Positions 53,149 to 60,914 of a DNA stretch of 64,000 bases are shown here, one piece after another. The DNA comes from M2408 sp040386975 (lineage in GTDB: Bacteria; Bacteroidota; Bacteroidia; Flavobacteriales_D; Crocinitomicaceae), in the NCBI GenBank assembly GCA_040386975.1, contig JAZKEO010000024.1:62001-126000 (forward strand), read 5' to 3'. A model generated the notes under the pieces. The model did not search any database, was not told the DNA's origin, and saw only the letters and a program-made list of their open reading frames with translations. The translations under genes were made by a program, and so were the position numbers. How positions within the stretch are numbered: position 1 is the first letter of the stretch; the number at the start of each line of letters is the position of its first letter.

Positions 53149-54618
53149 TTGAAAGACAAAAGACATAAAACAAAAGTCTGGATTAACTTCAAAAAAGAAA
53201 ATATAATCCAATCTTTAGGATTATTAATGTTCTTTTTGATTTTATTTTCCTTTCAAGCTTATACTCAAGGGTGTAAAAAAAGCACTGTATATTTCAATTT
53301 AAATAAACATCGAAGCGAGAAGTTTTTTTTACAACATATAGATTCAATTCTTGAACGTTTTCATCCCGACACAACTTATTTGATGGAAATTCATGGGCAT
53401 ACGGATGAATCTGGCTCAGAATCAGAGAACCTTGAACTTGCAGCTGAGCGAATCGGATTTGTACGAAATTATGTTTACTCCAAACAGTTGAAAAACATTC
53501 GTATTCTGACACAAAATTTTGGTGAAAAAAGTCCAATTTCCGATAAAAACAAAGAAAATCGTCGTGTAAACATTTTTACTTATCCTCTAAATTCTGATGG
53601 AACAGTAACTGTCGGAAATCCAAACGGAAATCGAGTTAAATTACCAATCAATTATTTTAATAAATGTGGCTACTGCACTACTGAACCGAGTTTAAAAACT
53701 GAAGAAGAAGTTTTTAACAAAAATGACGAAGGAATAAGTGTTTTGATAGAATCTAATTGTGAACAAGATATCGAATGTTATACGGTAGAATTCCGTTTCA
53801 AACCTGAACAATTTAATAATTCATCAGGAGTAAAAGTCCCACTTCCACTTAAAATAACTGGTTGTGGTAATAAAATTCAACTTTCTAAAGATTCAATTGT
53901 CTTAGATACCAATTACTATAAACAATTCCTTATAAGTTTTGACACAAGTAGAAATGAATATGTAGTCAAACATGATTGCTTTTACCCTTATAAAATATGT
54001 TTATGCCAATCTAGAGATATATGTTATTATAGAGATATTATTTCAAATGATTCCATCTTAAACTCTCGCTCAGCGCAACTTTTCACTTATATAAAAACAT
54101 ATTCAGATAACGAGCCAATATATAGAGATTCGGTAATCAAATTTATCGATTCAGTGGAATATTATTGTGGTGGTAGAGAACATACGATTATAAGTTTAGG
54201 ATATTTAAATGAAAAATTATTATTTCTAAATAAAAAGTGTGATCAATTACTTAAAGTGCCAAAAATTTCAAAAAATAATCTTTTATCATATTTCAATTTA
54301 CAAATCCAAGTAAAAGACTACAAACCAATCAATTACTTAAATTCTAAACTATTAATTAAAATTCCAAAAAAAGAAGGAATTGATAGTGTTGGATTTTACA
54401 TTGAAGCGTTGGATTTTTTCATACCAATAGACAAAGACATTAAAGGGAAATATCTTACTAAAATATTGGATTTCCCCTATAGTTTTGGTTTGAAAAAGGG
54501 AGACAAAATTATCTCAATTGATTACAAGAAACCAAAGAAAAGATATAGTAAACGGAAAAAAGTACTTAAAGTAAAAATCAAAAAAAAATATTTTCCTATT
54601 GAGAAGAAATCGAAATAA
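53149..54618 (+). CDS. OmpA-like C-terminal-domain protein, unknown
   Basis: A secreted protein with an OmpA-like peptidoglycan-binding domain near the N terminus (about residues 45-150): G-H-T-D-E-S-G-S, then L-E-L-A-A-E-R and N-R-R-V-N-I-F. Most of the C-terminal part (about 160-489) is unknown, with several Cys residues and a basic end (K-K-K-Y-F-P-I-E-K-K-S-K). The OmpA domain is unusual in being N-terminal. The start is uncertain: the first codon here is TTG inside a repeat array, while an ATG at 53227 gives a short but signal-like N terminus. Confidence 0.7.
   Translation: MKDKRHKTKVWINFKKENIIQSLGLLMFFLILFSFQAYTQGCKKSTVYFNLNKHRSEKFFLQHIDSILERFHPDTTYLMEIHGHTDESGSESENLELAAERIGFVRNYVYSKQLKNIRILTQNFGEKSPISDKNKENRRVNIFTYPLNSDGTVTVGNPNGNRVKLPINYFNKCGYCTTEPSLKTEEEVFNKNDEGISVLIESNCEQDIECYTVEFRFKPEQFNNSSGVKVPLPLKITGCGNKIQLSKDSIVLDTNYYKQFLISFDTSRNEYVVKHDCFYPYKICLCQSRDICYYRDIISNDSILNSRSAQLFTYIKTYSDNEPIYRDSVIKFIDSVEYYCGGREHTIISLGYLNEKLLFLNKKCDQLLKVPKISKNNLLSYFNLQIQVKDYKPINYLNSKLLIKIPKKEGIDSVGFYIEALDFFIPIDKDIKGKYLTKILDFPYSFGLKKGDKIISIDYKKPKKRYSKRKKVLKVKIKKKYFPIEKKSK
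53151..53178. repeat. Heptamer array just after lepA
   Basis: Four 7-bp words GAAAGAC, AAAAGAC, ATAAAAC, AAAAGTC start 10 bp after the lepA stop. If the next gene starts at its TTG (53149), these words encode its first residues; more likely the array is intergenic and the real start lies further downstream. Confidence 0.55.
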
Positions 54619-54625
54619 GATTATT

Positions 54626-55171
54626 ATGAAATTTATTTACACTTCTATTTTATTTTTCACAATAAATAGTATTCTATATTCCCAAAAATTAGAATCTATT
54701 CCCAACGGAAAAGGACTTTATTTTGAGAATTTACATTGCATTAATGATTCTATGTTTCGTTCTGAACAACCAAGTAAAACTGGGATTTTAGAAATTCAAA
54801 AATTAGGCGTAAAATCTGTTTTAAGTTTGCGAAATATTAAGTCGGATAGATTCATCAAACGAAAGTCAAATTTAATCTTCTACAAGAAAACCATCAACGC
54901 TTGGACGATGACAGAAGATGAAGTTATTGAAGCGTTGAAATTGTTTCTTAAGAGTGAAAAACCTGTTTTAATTCATTGTGTTCATGGCTCAGATAGAACG
55001 GGAACAATTGTGGCATCTTATCGCATTATTTTTGAAAACTGGACAAAGGAAAAAGCCATTGCTGAAATGCTTGAAACACACTATGGTTTTCACGAAAATT
55101 TTGATAATTTAATCGAATTATTAAAAAATCTTGATGTTGAAAGGGTAAAAAAGGAATTGAAATTGATTTAA
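54626..55171 (+). CDS. Dual-specificity protein phosphatase-like, membrane anchored
   Basis: A 181-residue product starting at the ATG at 54626, with an N-terminal signal or anchor helix (1-19) and a PTP/DSP-type domain. The catalytic motif H-C-V-H-G-S-D-R-T-G contains Cys118 and Arg124. The domain layout resembles the Siw14/YopH-like or CpsB-unrelated small DSPs of bacteria. Substrates cannot be told. The gene follows the OmpA-like gene by 7 bp. Confidence 0.8.
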   Translation: MKFIYTSILFFTINSILYSQKLESIPNGKGLYFENLHCINDSMFRSEQPSKTGILEIQKLGVKSVLSLRNIKSDRFIKRKSNLIFYKKTINAWTMTEDEVIEALKLFLKSEKPVLIHCVHGSDRTGTIVASYRIIFENWTKEKAIAEMLETHYGFHENFDNLIELLKNLDVERVKKELKLI

Positions 55172-55188
55172 GTTTGTGAATCAAAATC

Positions 55189-55224
55189 AATCTGCAATTT
55201 GTAATCTGCTAATCTGCAATCAGT
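55189..55224. repeat. Heptamer array AATCTGC
   Basis: Words AATCTGC, AATTTGT, AATCTGC, then a single T, AATCTGC, AATCAGT run between the phosphatase stop and the SirB1-like stop. The last word overlaps the stop codon at 55220. Confidence 0.6.
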
Positions 55225-56110
55225 TTTCTTCCCGATCCTCAAAAACACTTCTCAAACTAATCAATTCTTCTACTTTTTCCACATTTCCAACTTGTTGAAA
55301 AGAAGCAATTAAATTACTCAACATACGTTGAATGATAATTGTGTTGGAACAAGGTTCAAAGTGACTTCTTTCAGCTGGGATTTTTAATTGAGCAAGAAAT
55401 TGAACAATGTCATTTTCATAAAAAATCTTTCCTTTGGAATACGTATTGATGTAAAAAAGTACGCCATACTTACTTTTATCGTCCATCATCAGTTGCGTTT
55501 TATTTTCATCCATGTAACACAAAACAAAATGATTCGGTAAATTGACTCCAAAAACAGGAATCTCTAACTTCTGAGCGATGATACTGTAAATCAAACTCAT
55601 AGTCAACGGATTCCCCTTTTTTGTTTCTAAAACCGTATTTATGAATGAATTTAAAGGCGAATGAAATGATTTTGTATTTCCTTTAAAATGATGAATCTCA
55701 TAAAATACTTTATTGAAAATATTTATTTTCTCAAAAGCTGTTTGATTGCTGTTTATTTCGAGCCAAATATCTTTTCTGATTTTTTCAATTTCTTGACAAA
55801 CCACCTCTTCAATTAAGCCTGGATACTGATATTTAGCAATGATAATCGCTGCTTTCAGTAAATCTTTGTCGACCGAATTTTTCCAAGAACGTAAATTTTC
55901 TTTACTCTCCTCAAATTGAATTTCATGAATAATGTTTTCTATCCTATGCTGAAACAAAATGCCGAAATCTTCACTTTCCCACGAGTTTTCCAAATATGGA
56001 ATCGCATCCTTACCGTAAGATTTTAGCTGATTACGTACGTGTTCAAAAACTTGATCATTTGGATCATCAATCAAATGAATTAAAGCTTTTACTGACTGTA
56101 CATTTATCAT
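55220..56110 (-). CDS. Transglutaminase-like protein, SirB1 family
   Basis: The 296-residue protein starts at the ATG at 56110, because a consensus -7 element lies 4 nt upstream and would be inside the coding region with the in-frame start at 56140. The SirB1/transglutaminase-core-2 domain shows K-K-G-N-P-L-T-M-S-L-I-Y-S and P-N-H-F-V-L-C-Y-M-D (about 175-225), with HEAT-like helices before and a TPR-like end. The role is unclear; catalytic residues of true transglutaminases are not assured. Confidence 0.85.
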   Translation of the reverse strand: MINVQSVKALIHLIDDPNDQVFEHVRNQLKSYGKDAIPYLENSWESEDFGILFQHRIENIIHEIQFEESKENLRSWKNSVDKDLLKAAIIIAKYQYPGLIEEVVCQEIEKIRKDIWLEINSNQTAFEKINIFNKVFYEIHHFKGNTKSFHSPLNSFINTVLETKKGNPLTMSLIYSIIAQKLEIPVFGVNLPNHFVLCYMDENKTQLMMDDKSKYGVLFYINTYSKGKIFYENDIVQFLAQLKIPAERSHFEPCSNTIIIQRMLSNLIASFQQVGNVEKVEELISLRSVFEDREEN

Positions 56111-56114
56111 GTGA

Positions 56115-56122
56115 CAAATATA
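56115..56122 (-). promoter_or_regulatory. Consensus -7 element 4 nt before the SirB1 gene
   Basis: The minus strand reads TATATTTG, then TCAC, then the ATG. It is an exact match to TAnnTTTG and the clearest leaderless candidate in the window. Confidence 0.55.
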
Positions 56123-56192
56123 TGACAAGTAAAAACTCAAAAAACAATACTAAAATGATTTTTTGAATACGGAAATGTTAATAGCTGGAAAA

Positions 56193-56227
56193 AGTTAGGA
56201 ATTAGAAGTTATGAGTTAGTAGTTTGA
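56193..56227. repeat. Heptamer array AGTTAGG-type upstream of the SirB1 gene
   Basis: Five 7-bp words AGTTAGG, AATTAGA, AGTTATG, AGTTAGT, AGTTTGA. It resembles the 42057 array (shared AGTTATG word). Confidence 0.6.
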
Positions 56228-56244
56228 TTCACAGTGAAAAACAA

Positions 56245-56284
56245 AGTCTAACTTTCCAAAAGTCTAATAATCTAACTATCTAAC
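56245..56284. repeat. Octamer array ending in the rhlE stop
   Basis: Words AGTCTAAC, TTTCCAAA, AGTCTAAT, AATCTAAC, TATCTAAC keep the TCTAA core on an 8-bp grid (second word diverged). The array overlaps the rhlE stop codon (56276-56278) and its last codons. Confidence 0.55.
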
Positions 56285-57553
56285 GTTCGGTTTCGGTTTA
56301 TTATTCGACCATTTACGATTGCTATTTTTCGATTTAGCTGAAGTTCTATTTTGAGAACTCGCTTTATGTTCTTGAGCCTTTTTTGGTGTATTAGCTTTTT
56401 GAACTGGCATCGAAGAATCAATTGCAAATGGATGTTCCTCAATAACTGGAAGTATTTTATCAATTAATTTTTGAATATCTTTCAAGAACGGTTTTTCATC
56501 TAAATCGCAAAAAGAATACGATTTACCAGCATTTCCAGCCCTTCCTGTACGACCAATACGGTGAACATAGGTTTCAGGAATATTTGGAATATCAAAATTA
56601 ATCACATATTGTAATTCGTCGATATCAATCCCACGGGCAGCAATATCAGTTGCAACTAAAACACGAATTTCTTTGTTTTTGAAATTACTCAAAGCACGTT
56701 GTCTTGCATTTTGAGATTTATTTCCATGGATTGCTTCCGCTTTTACACCTTTGCTATTCAAAACTTTTACCACTTTATCAGCACCGTGTTTTGTTTTTGT
56801 AAAAACTAAAACTGTTTCAATTTCTGGGTTTTCCAATAAATGTAGAAGCAATTTTGGTTTATCATTTTTCCCAACAAAATAAATAGCTTGTTGAATCGTA
56901 TCTGCAGTTGAAGAAACTGGTGCAACTTCCACTTTTACTGGATCATGTAAAATTGTTCCAGCCAATGTTAAAATTACGGGAGGCATCGTTGCCGAAAAGA
57001 AAAGCGATTGTCTTTTTGCGGGTAAAAGTTTAATTAATTTTTTCACATCGTGGATAAATCCCATATCCAACATTCTATCAGCTTCATCTAGAACAAAAAA
57101 TTCTACATGACTCAAATTGATAAAACCTTGTGCGATTAAATCCAATAAACGTCCTGGAGTTGCGATCAAAACGTCAACGCCGTTATTTAATCTATTTGTT
57201 TGTGGATTCTGTGGAACGCCACCAAAAATTACGGTATTAATTATTCCTGTGTATTTTCCGTAAGAATCAAAGCTTTCGCCAATTTGGATTGCTAATTCTC
57301 TTGTTGGAGTGACAATCAATGATTTTATGATTCTTTTTCCCGAGTAGGAAGTTTTATTTTGATGTAAAAGTTGTAAAATTGGAATGGCAAAAGCCGCCGT
57401 TTTTCCTGTACCTGTTTGTGCACAACCTAAAACGTCTTTTTTATCTAATAAATATGGAATTGTTTGTGCTTGGATTGGTGTTGGAGAAGTGTAACCTTCT
57501 TCGTTTAGAGCCTTCAAAATTGGCTCTACTAAGTTTAATTGTTCAAATGTCAT
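56276..57553 (-). CDS. rhlE: DEAD-box RNA helicase, RhlE-like
   Basis: The 425-residue helicase has a full set of motifs: A-Q-T-G-T-G-K-T (I), P-T-R-E-L-A (Ia), D-E-A-D (II), S-A-T (III), and H-R-I-G-R-T-G-R (VI), then a basic C-terminal tail (about 385-425) rich in Lys, Asn and Ser, typical of RhlE-type RNA helicases. The tail ends inside an octamer array. A -7 element (TACTTTTG) lies 4 nt before the ATG, predicting a leaderless mRNA. Confidence 0.95.
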   Translation of the reverse strand: MTFEQLNLVEPILKALNEEGYTSPTPIQAQTIPYLLDKKDVLGCAQTGTGKTAAFAIPILQLLHQNKTSYSGKRIIKSLIVTPTRELAIQIGESFDSYGKYTGIINTVIFGGVPQNPQTNRLNNGVDVLIATPGRLLDLIAQGFINLSHVEFFVLDEADRMLDMGFIHDVKKLIKLLPAKRQSLFFSATMPPVILTLAGTILHDPVKVEVAPVSSTADTIQQAIYFVGKNDKPKLLLHLLENPEIETVLVFTKTKHGADKVVKVLNSKGVKAEAIHGNKSQNARQRALSNFKNKEIRVLVATDIAARGIDIDELQYVINFDIPNIPETYVHRIGRTGRAGNAGKSYSFCDLDEKPFLKDIQKLIDKILPVIEEHPFAIDSSMPVQKANTPKKAQEHKASSQNRTSAKSKNSNRKWSNNKPKPNVR

Positions 57554-57557
57554 TATA

Positions 57558-57565
57558 CAAAAGTA
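57558..57565 (-). promoter_or_regulatory. -7 element 4 nt before rhlE
   Basis: The minus strand reads TACTTTTG, then TATA, then the rhlE ATG; exact to TAnnTTTG. Confidence 0.5.
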
Positions 57566-57686
57566 CGCTTATTTATGCGAATAAACTAATTACAGCTTTA
57601 TCAAGCACATTTGATTTACACATAAAACTTTTTCCTTTCATCATTTTCATCACTCAGGTTTTGAATCATTTTGGTATTTTCAACTC

Positions 57687-58619
57687 ATGAAAAAAATTAT
57701 TTTAATTGTAATTGGATTACTTTCATTCTGTGAATTAGTTGCACAAGATTTAGACGTTAAACCAGCATTTGAACATTTAGTGAATATACCAAAAGTGAGA
57801 GATTTCACTTTGAACGCTACAGGAAATGAAGCATATTTAACAATTCAAAGTCCAATGGAAGAAATTTCAGTAATTGGACGTTTAAAGAAAATTGATGGGG
57901 TTTGGAGTGAACCTGAAATCGTTTCATTTACAGGTGATTATTTTGATTTAGAACCATTTTTATCTTACGATGGTTTGCGTTTGTATTTTGTTTCAAATCG
58001 TCCACTAGAAGATTCCGTGAAAAAAGAAAAAGACTTTGATATTTGGTATGTGGAACGTAAAAATACAACTACTGAATGGTCAAAGGCAATGAATTTAGGT
58101 AAAACGGTAAACACAGCAGAAGATGAATTTTATCCATCACTAGCTAAAAACAACAATTTGTATTTTACTCGAAACTCAGCATTTTCAGACAACAAAGACG
58201 ATATTTATTTTTGTAAATGGAATAAATTGACTTACGAGAAAGCTACCGCAATGAATGATTCCATTAATTCTGGAGGGTATGAATTTAATGCTTTTATCGC
58301 TCCTGACGAATCCTTTTTGATTTACACTGGATACAATAGAAAAGACACTTACGGAAGTGGAGATTTATACATCACTTATCAAAAAACAGATAAAACTTGG
58401 ACTTCAGCAAAAAATATGGGTAAAGAAATAAATTCTCCACAAATGGATTATTGTCCTTTCTATGATGTAAACCAGAAAACTTTGTATTTCACGAGTAAGA
58501 GAAGTGAACTCGTGAACAAAAAAACTAAAGATTATAATTCGCTCTTGCAGTATCTAAATTCTTATTCAAATGGATTGAGTCGAATTTATAAAGTACAAAT
58601 GGATTTACCTACACGTTAA
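57687..58619 (+). CDS. PD40-type propeller protein, periplasmic
   Basis: A 310-residue secreted protein with a signal peptide (1-19) and TolB-like PD40 repeats: L-S-Y-D-G-L-R-L-Y-F-V-S-N-R near residue 91, and the F-Y-P-S-L-A-K-N-N-N-L-Y-F-T-R and L-Y-F-T-S-K-R segments. It probably folds as a beta-propeller that binds a partner or ligand. It ends in an 11-bp convergent overlap with ychF. Confidence 0.8.
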   Translation: MKKIILIVIGLLSFCELVAQDLDVKPAFEHLVNIPKVRDFTLNATGNEAYLTIQSPMEEISVIGRLKKIDGVWSEPEIVSFTGDYFDLEPFLSYDGLRLYFVSNRPLEDSVKKEKDFDIWYVERKNTTTEWSKAMNLGKTVNTAEDEFYPSLAKNNNLYFTRNSAFSDNKDDIYFCKWNKLTYEKATAMNDSINSGGYEFNAFIAPDESFLIYTGYNRKDTYGSGDLYITYQKTDKTWTSAKNMGKEINSPQMDYCPFYDVNQKTLYFTSKRSELVNKKTKDYNSLLQYLNSYSNGLSRIYKVQMDLPTR

Positions 58620-59706
58620 ATCTAAAGTGCATAATATCACCATCTTGAACGATGTATTCTTTTCCTTCAACTTTAAATTTTCCAGCTTCTTTTACTGCGG
58701 CTTCGGTTTTTAAAGTGGTAAAATCTTCGTATTTCATCACTTCTGCACGAATAAATCCTTTTTCAAAATCAGTGTGAATCACAGATGCAGCTTGCGGTGC
58801 AGACATTCCTTTAGTGATCGTCCAAGCACGAACTTCTTTCACTCCACACGTAAAATACGTTTGCAATCTCAACAAAGAATATGCAGAGCGAATCAAACGA
58901 TTTACACCTGGTTCTTCCAAACCTAATTCTTCTAAAAACATTTGACGTTCGTCATACGTTTCCAATTCTGTTATATCAGCTTCAATTTTTGCTCCTATCA
59001 CCAAAACTTCAGCATTTTCGTCTTTTACGTTTTCACGAACTTGCTCCACGTATTGATTTCCGTTTTTAACAGAAGATTCATCTACATTACACAAATACAA
59101 TACTGGTTTTGAGGTGATTAATTGTAATTTCGGCAATAATTCAGCTTCTTTTTCATCAACTTCCAATGAACGAGCAGATTTTCCTTGCTCTAAATGTGCT
59201 TTCAATCTGATACACAAATCATTTTCTCTTAAGATTTCTTTGTCGTTTGATTTCAACATCTTGGCCAAAGAAGTGATTCTTTTTTCAACTGTATCTAAAT
59301 CTTTTAATTGCAACTCAATGTCAATTACCTCTTTATCGCGAATCGGATTTACCGAACCGTCAACGTGAATGATATTTCCATCGTCAAAACAACGAATTAC
59401 GTGAATAATAGCATCACATTCGCGGATATTTCCTAAAAATTGATTTCCTAAACCTTCTCCTTTTGATGCTCCTTTTACCAAACCGGCAATATCAACAATT
59501 TCCATTGTCGTAGGAACAACTCTTTCTGGACTAACAATAGCTTCCAATGTTTCTAAACGCAAATCTGGAACTGAAATTGTCCCAACATTTGGTTCGATTG
59601 TACAGAACGGAAAATTCGCAGATTGCGCCTTCGCATTCGATAAACAATTAAATAAAGTTGATTTCCCTACATTCGGTAAACCTACAATTCCACATTTTAA
59701 AGCCAT
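58609..59706 (-). CDS. ychF: Ribosome-binding GTPase/ATPase YchF
   Basis: The 365-residue protein starts at the ATG at 59706 (M-A-L-K-C-G), the family length; an upstream TTG lies inside the -7 element. Marks are G-L-P-N-V-G-K-S-T near residue 8, D-I-A-G-L-V-K-G-A, C-N-V-D-E in place of N-K-x-D, and a C-terminal TGS domain. It binds nucleotides (ATP more than GTP) and ribosomes. It converges with the PD40 gene, overlapping by 11 bp. Confidence 0.96.
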   Translation of the reverse strand: MALKCGIVGLPNVGKSTLFNCLSNAKAQSANFPFCTIEPNVGTISVPDLRLETLEAIVSPERVVPTTMEIVDIAGLVKGASKGEGLGNQFLGNIRECDAIIHVIRCFDDGNIIHVDGSVNPIRDKEVIDIELQLKDLDTVEKRITSLAKMLKSNDKEILRENDLCIRLKAHLEQGKSARSLEVDEKEAELLPKLQLITSKPVLYLCNVDESSVKNGNQYVEQVRENVKDENAEVLVIGAKIEADITELETYDERQMFLEELGLEEPGVNRLIRSAYSLLRLQTYFTCGVKEVRAWTITKGMSAPQAASVIHTDFEKGFIRAEVMKYEDFTTLKTEAAVKEAGKFKVEGKEYIVQDGDIMHFRFNV

Positions 59707-59721
59707 TGAAAAAAATTTTTG

Positions 59722-59729
59722 CAAAGATA
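59722..59729 (-). promoter_or_regulatory. -7 element of the ychF promoter
   Basis: The minus strand reads TATCTTTG followed by CA, an exact TAnnTTTG, 15 nt before the ATG at 59706. Confidence 0.5.
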
Positions 59730-59874
59730 GGAAAAGAAAGTTGATTTCAGAATTATTACTAATTTTGAAAATAAAAAATCATGAAATAGCCATGTTTGAA
59801 AATTTCAAATAAAAATGACTCTATTTTCAAACTGGCGTATTCCATATGACATTTAAAAAACAAATTATATACTT

Positions 59875-60171
59875 ATGAATTTTAAAACAACTTTTGGTTT
59901 ACTCCGAATTTCAGCAATTGCGGAAGGAATCTCTTATTTACTCTTTGCTTTAACTATGCCTTTGAAATATTGGCACGACATAAAAATGCCGAACAAAATT
60001 GTTGGAATGATTCACGGTGGATTATTTATCGCTTACATTTTATTTGTATTCGTTGAAAGTCAAGAAAAAAAATGGTCTTTGAGTGACAAATTCTGGAGTT
60101 ATTTAGCTTCTTTATTGCCTTTTGCAACTTTTATCGTCGATAGGAAGATTTTCCTCAAGTATCAGAAATAG
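59875..60171 (+). CDS. DUF3817 membrane protein
   Basis: A 98-residue protein with three predicted membrane helices and the DUF3817 features R-I-S-A-I-A-E-G-I-S-Y-L-L-F and M-I-H-G-G-L-F-I-A-Y-I-L-F-V. The function is unknown; such proteins are common as small membrane proteins in many phyla. Confidence 0.85.
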   Translation: MNFKTTFGLLRISAIAEGISYLLFALTMPLKYWHDIKMPNKIVGMIHGGLFIAYILFVFVESQEKKWSLSDKFWSYLASLLPFATFIVDRKIFLKYQK

Positions 60172-60194
60172 ATTTTTTTAGTTAACTTCGCTTA

Positions 60195-60914
60195 ATGGAT
60201 TTAAGAAAACATGTTGAAGTGTGTTTCACACCTGGTGAATACGCATATTTTAAAGGAGAATATGAAATTGTTGTCGTGATTGACGTATTACGTGCAACAT
60301 CAGCAATTTGTGCTGCATTTGACAACGGAATAAAATCAATTATTCCAGTGCCAACGGTTGAAGAAGCAATTGAATATCAGAAAAAAGGGTATTTGGTTGG
60401 AGCTGAACGTAAAGGTCAAATTGTGGAAGGTTTTGATTTCGGAAATTCACCTTTCAGTTATATGAAAGAAGAATTTAAAGGAAAAGAAGTTGTGTTGACA
60501 ACCACCAATGGAACAAAATCATTGGACGTAGCAAAAGACGCTGAAATGGTGGTTGTAGCTTCGTTTTTAAATTTAGATGCCATATGTAAATGGCTTGCAA
60601 CACAAGATAGAAACATTTTATGTTTGTGTTCGGGTTGGCAAGATAAATTTAATTTAGAAGATACGATTTGTGCTGGAGCAATTTCAGATTATTTAATTAA
60701 CACAGGAAATTTTATTGCGGAAGAAGATTCTTCAATTGCGGCAAAATATTTGTATCTTTCAGCCAAAGACAATTATTTTGGTTACTTGAAATCAAGTTCT
60801 CACAGAAAAAGAATGAAAAATTTCAATTTGAATGAAGACATAAAATATTGCTTAACACCGAATCAAACGACTGTAATACCAATACTAAAAGATGGGAAAC
60901 TTGTTAAAATTTAA
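60195..60914 (+). CDS. comB: 2-phosphosulfolactate phosphatase-like protein (ComB)
   Basis: The 239-residue protein matches the ComB family: D-V-L-R-A-T-S-A-I near residue 30, G-A-E-R near 74, G-F-D-F-G-N-S-P near 84 and T-T-N-G-T-K-S near 107. ComB hydrolyses 2-phosphosulfolactate in the coenzyme M route of methanogens; in Bacteroidota its role is uncertain, so the function is inferred from family only. It overlaps the next gene by 23 bp. A -7-like element (TAACTTCG) sits 4 nt before the ATG. Confidence 0.85.
   Translation: MDLRKHVEVCFTPGEYAYFKGEYEIVVVIDVLRATSAICAAFDNGIKSIIPVPTVEEAIEYQKKGYLVGAERKGQIVEGFDFGNSPFSYMKEEFKGKEVVLTTTNGTKSLDVAKDAEMVVVASFLNLDAICKWLATQDRNILCLCSGWQDKFNLEDTICAGAISDYLINTGNFIAEEDSSIAAKYLYLSAKDNYFGYLKSSSHRKRMKNFNLNEDIKYCLTPNQTTVIPILKDGKLVKI

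Noticed and set aside
53149..53178. Heptamers as a real coding N terminus only
   Set aside because: The repeat pattern is shared with intergenic sites next to seven other genes, so coding origin is unlikely, though the start cannot be fixed.
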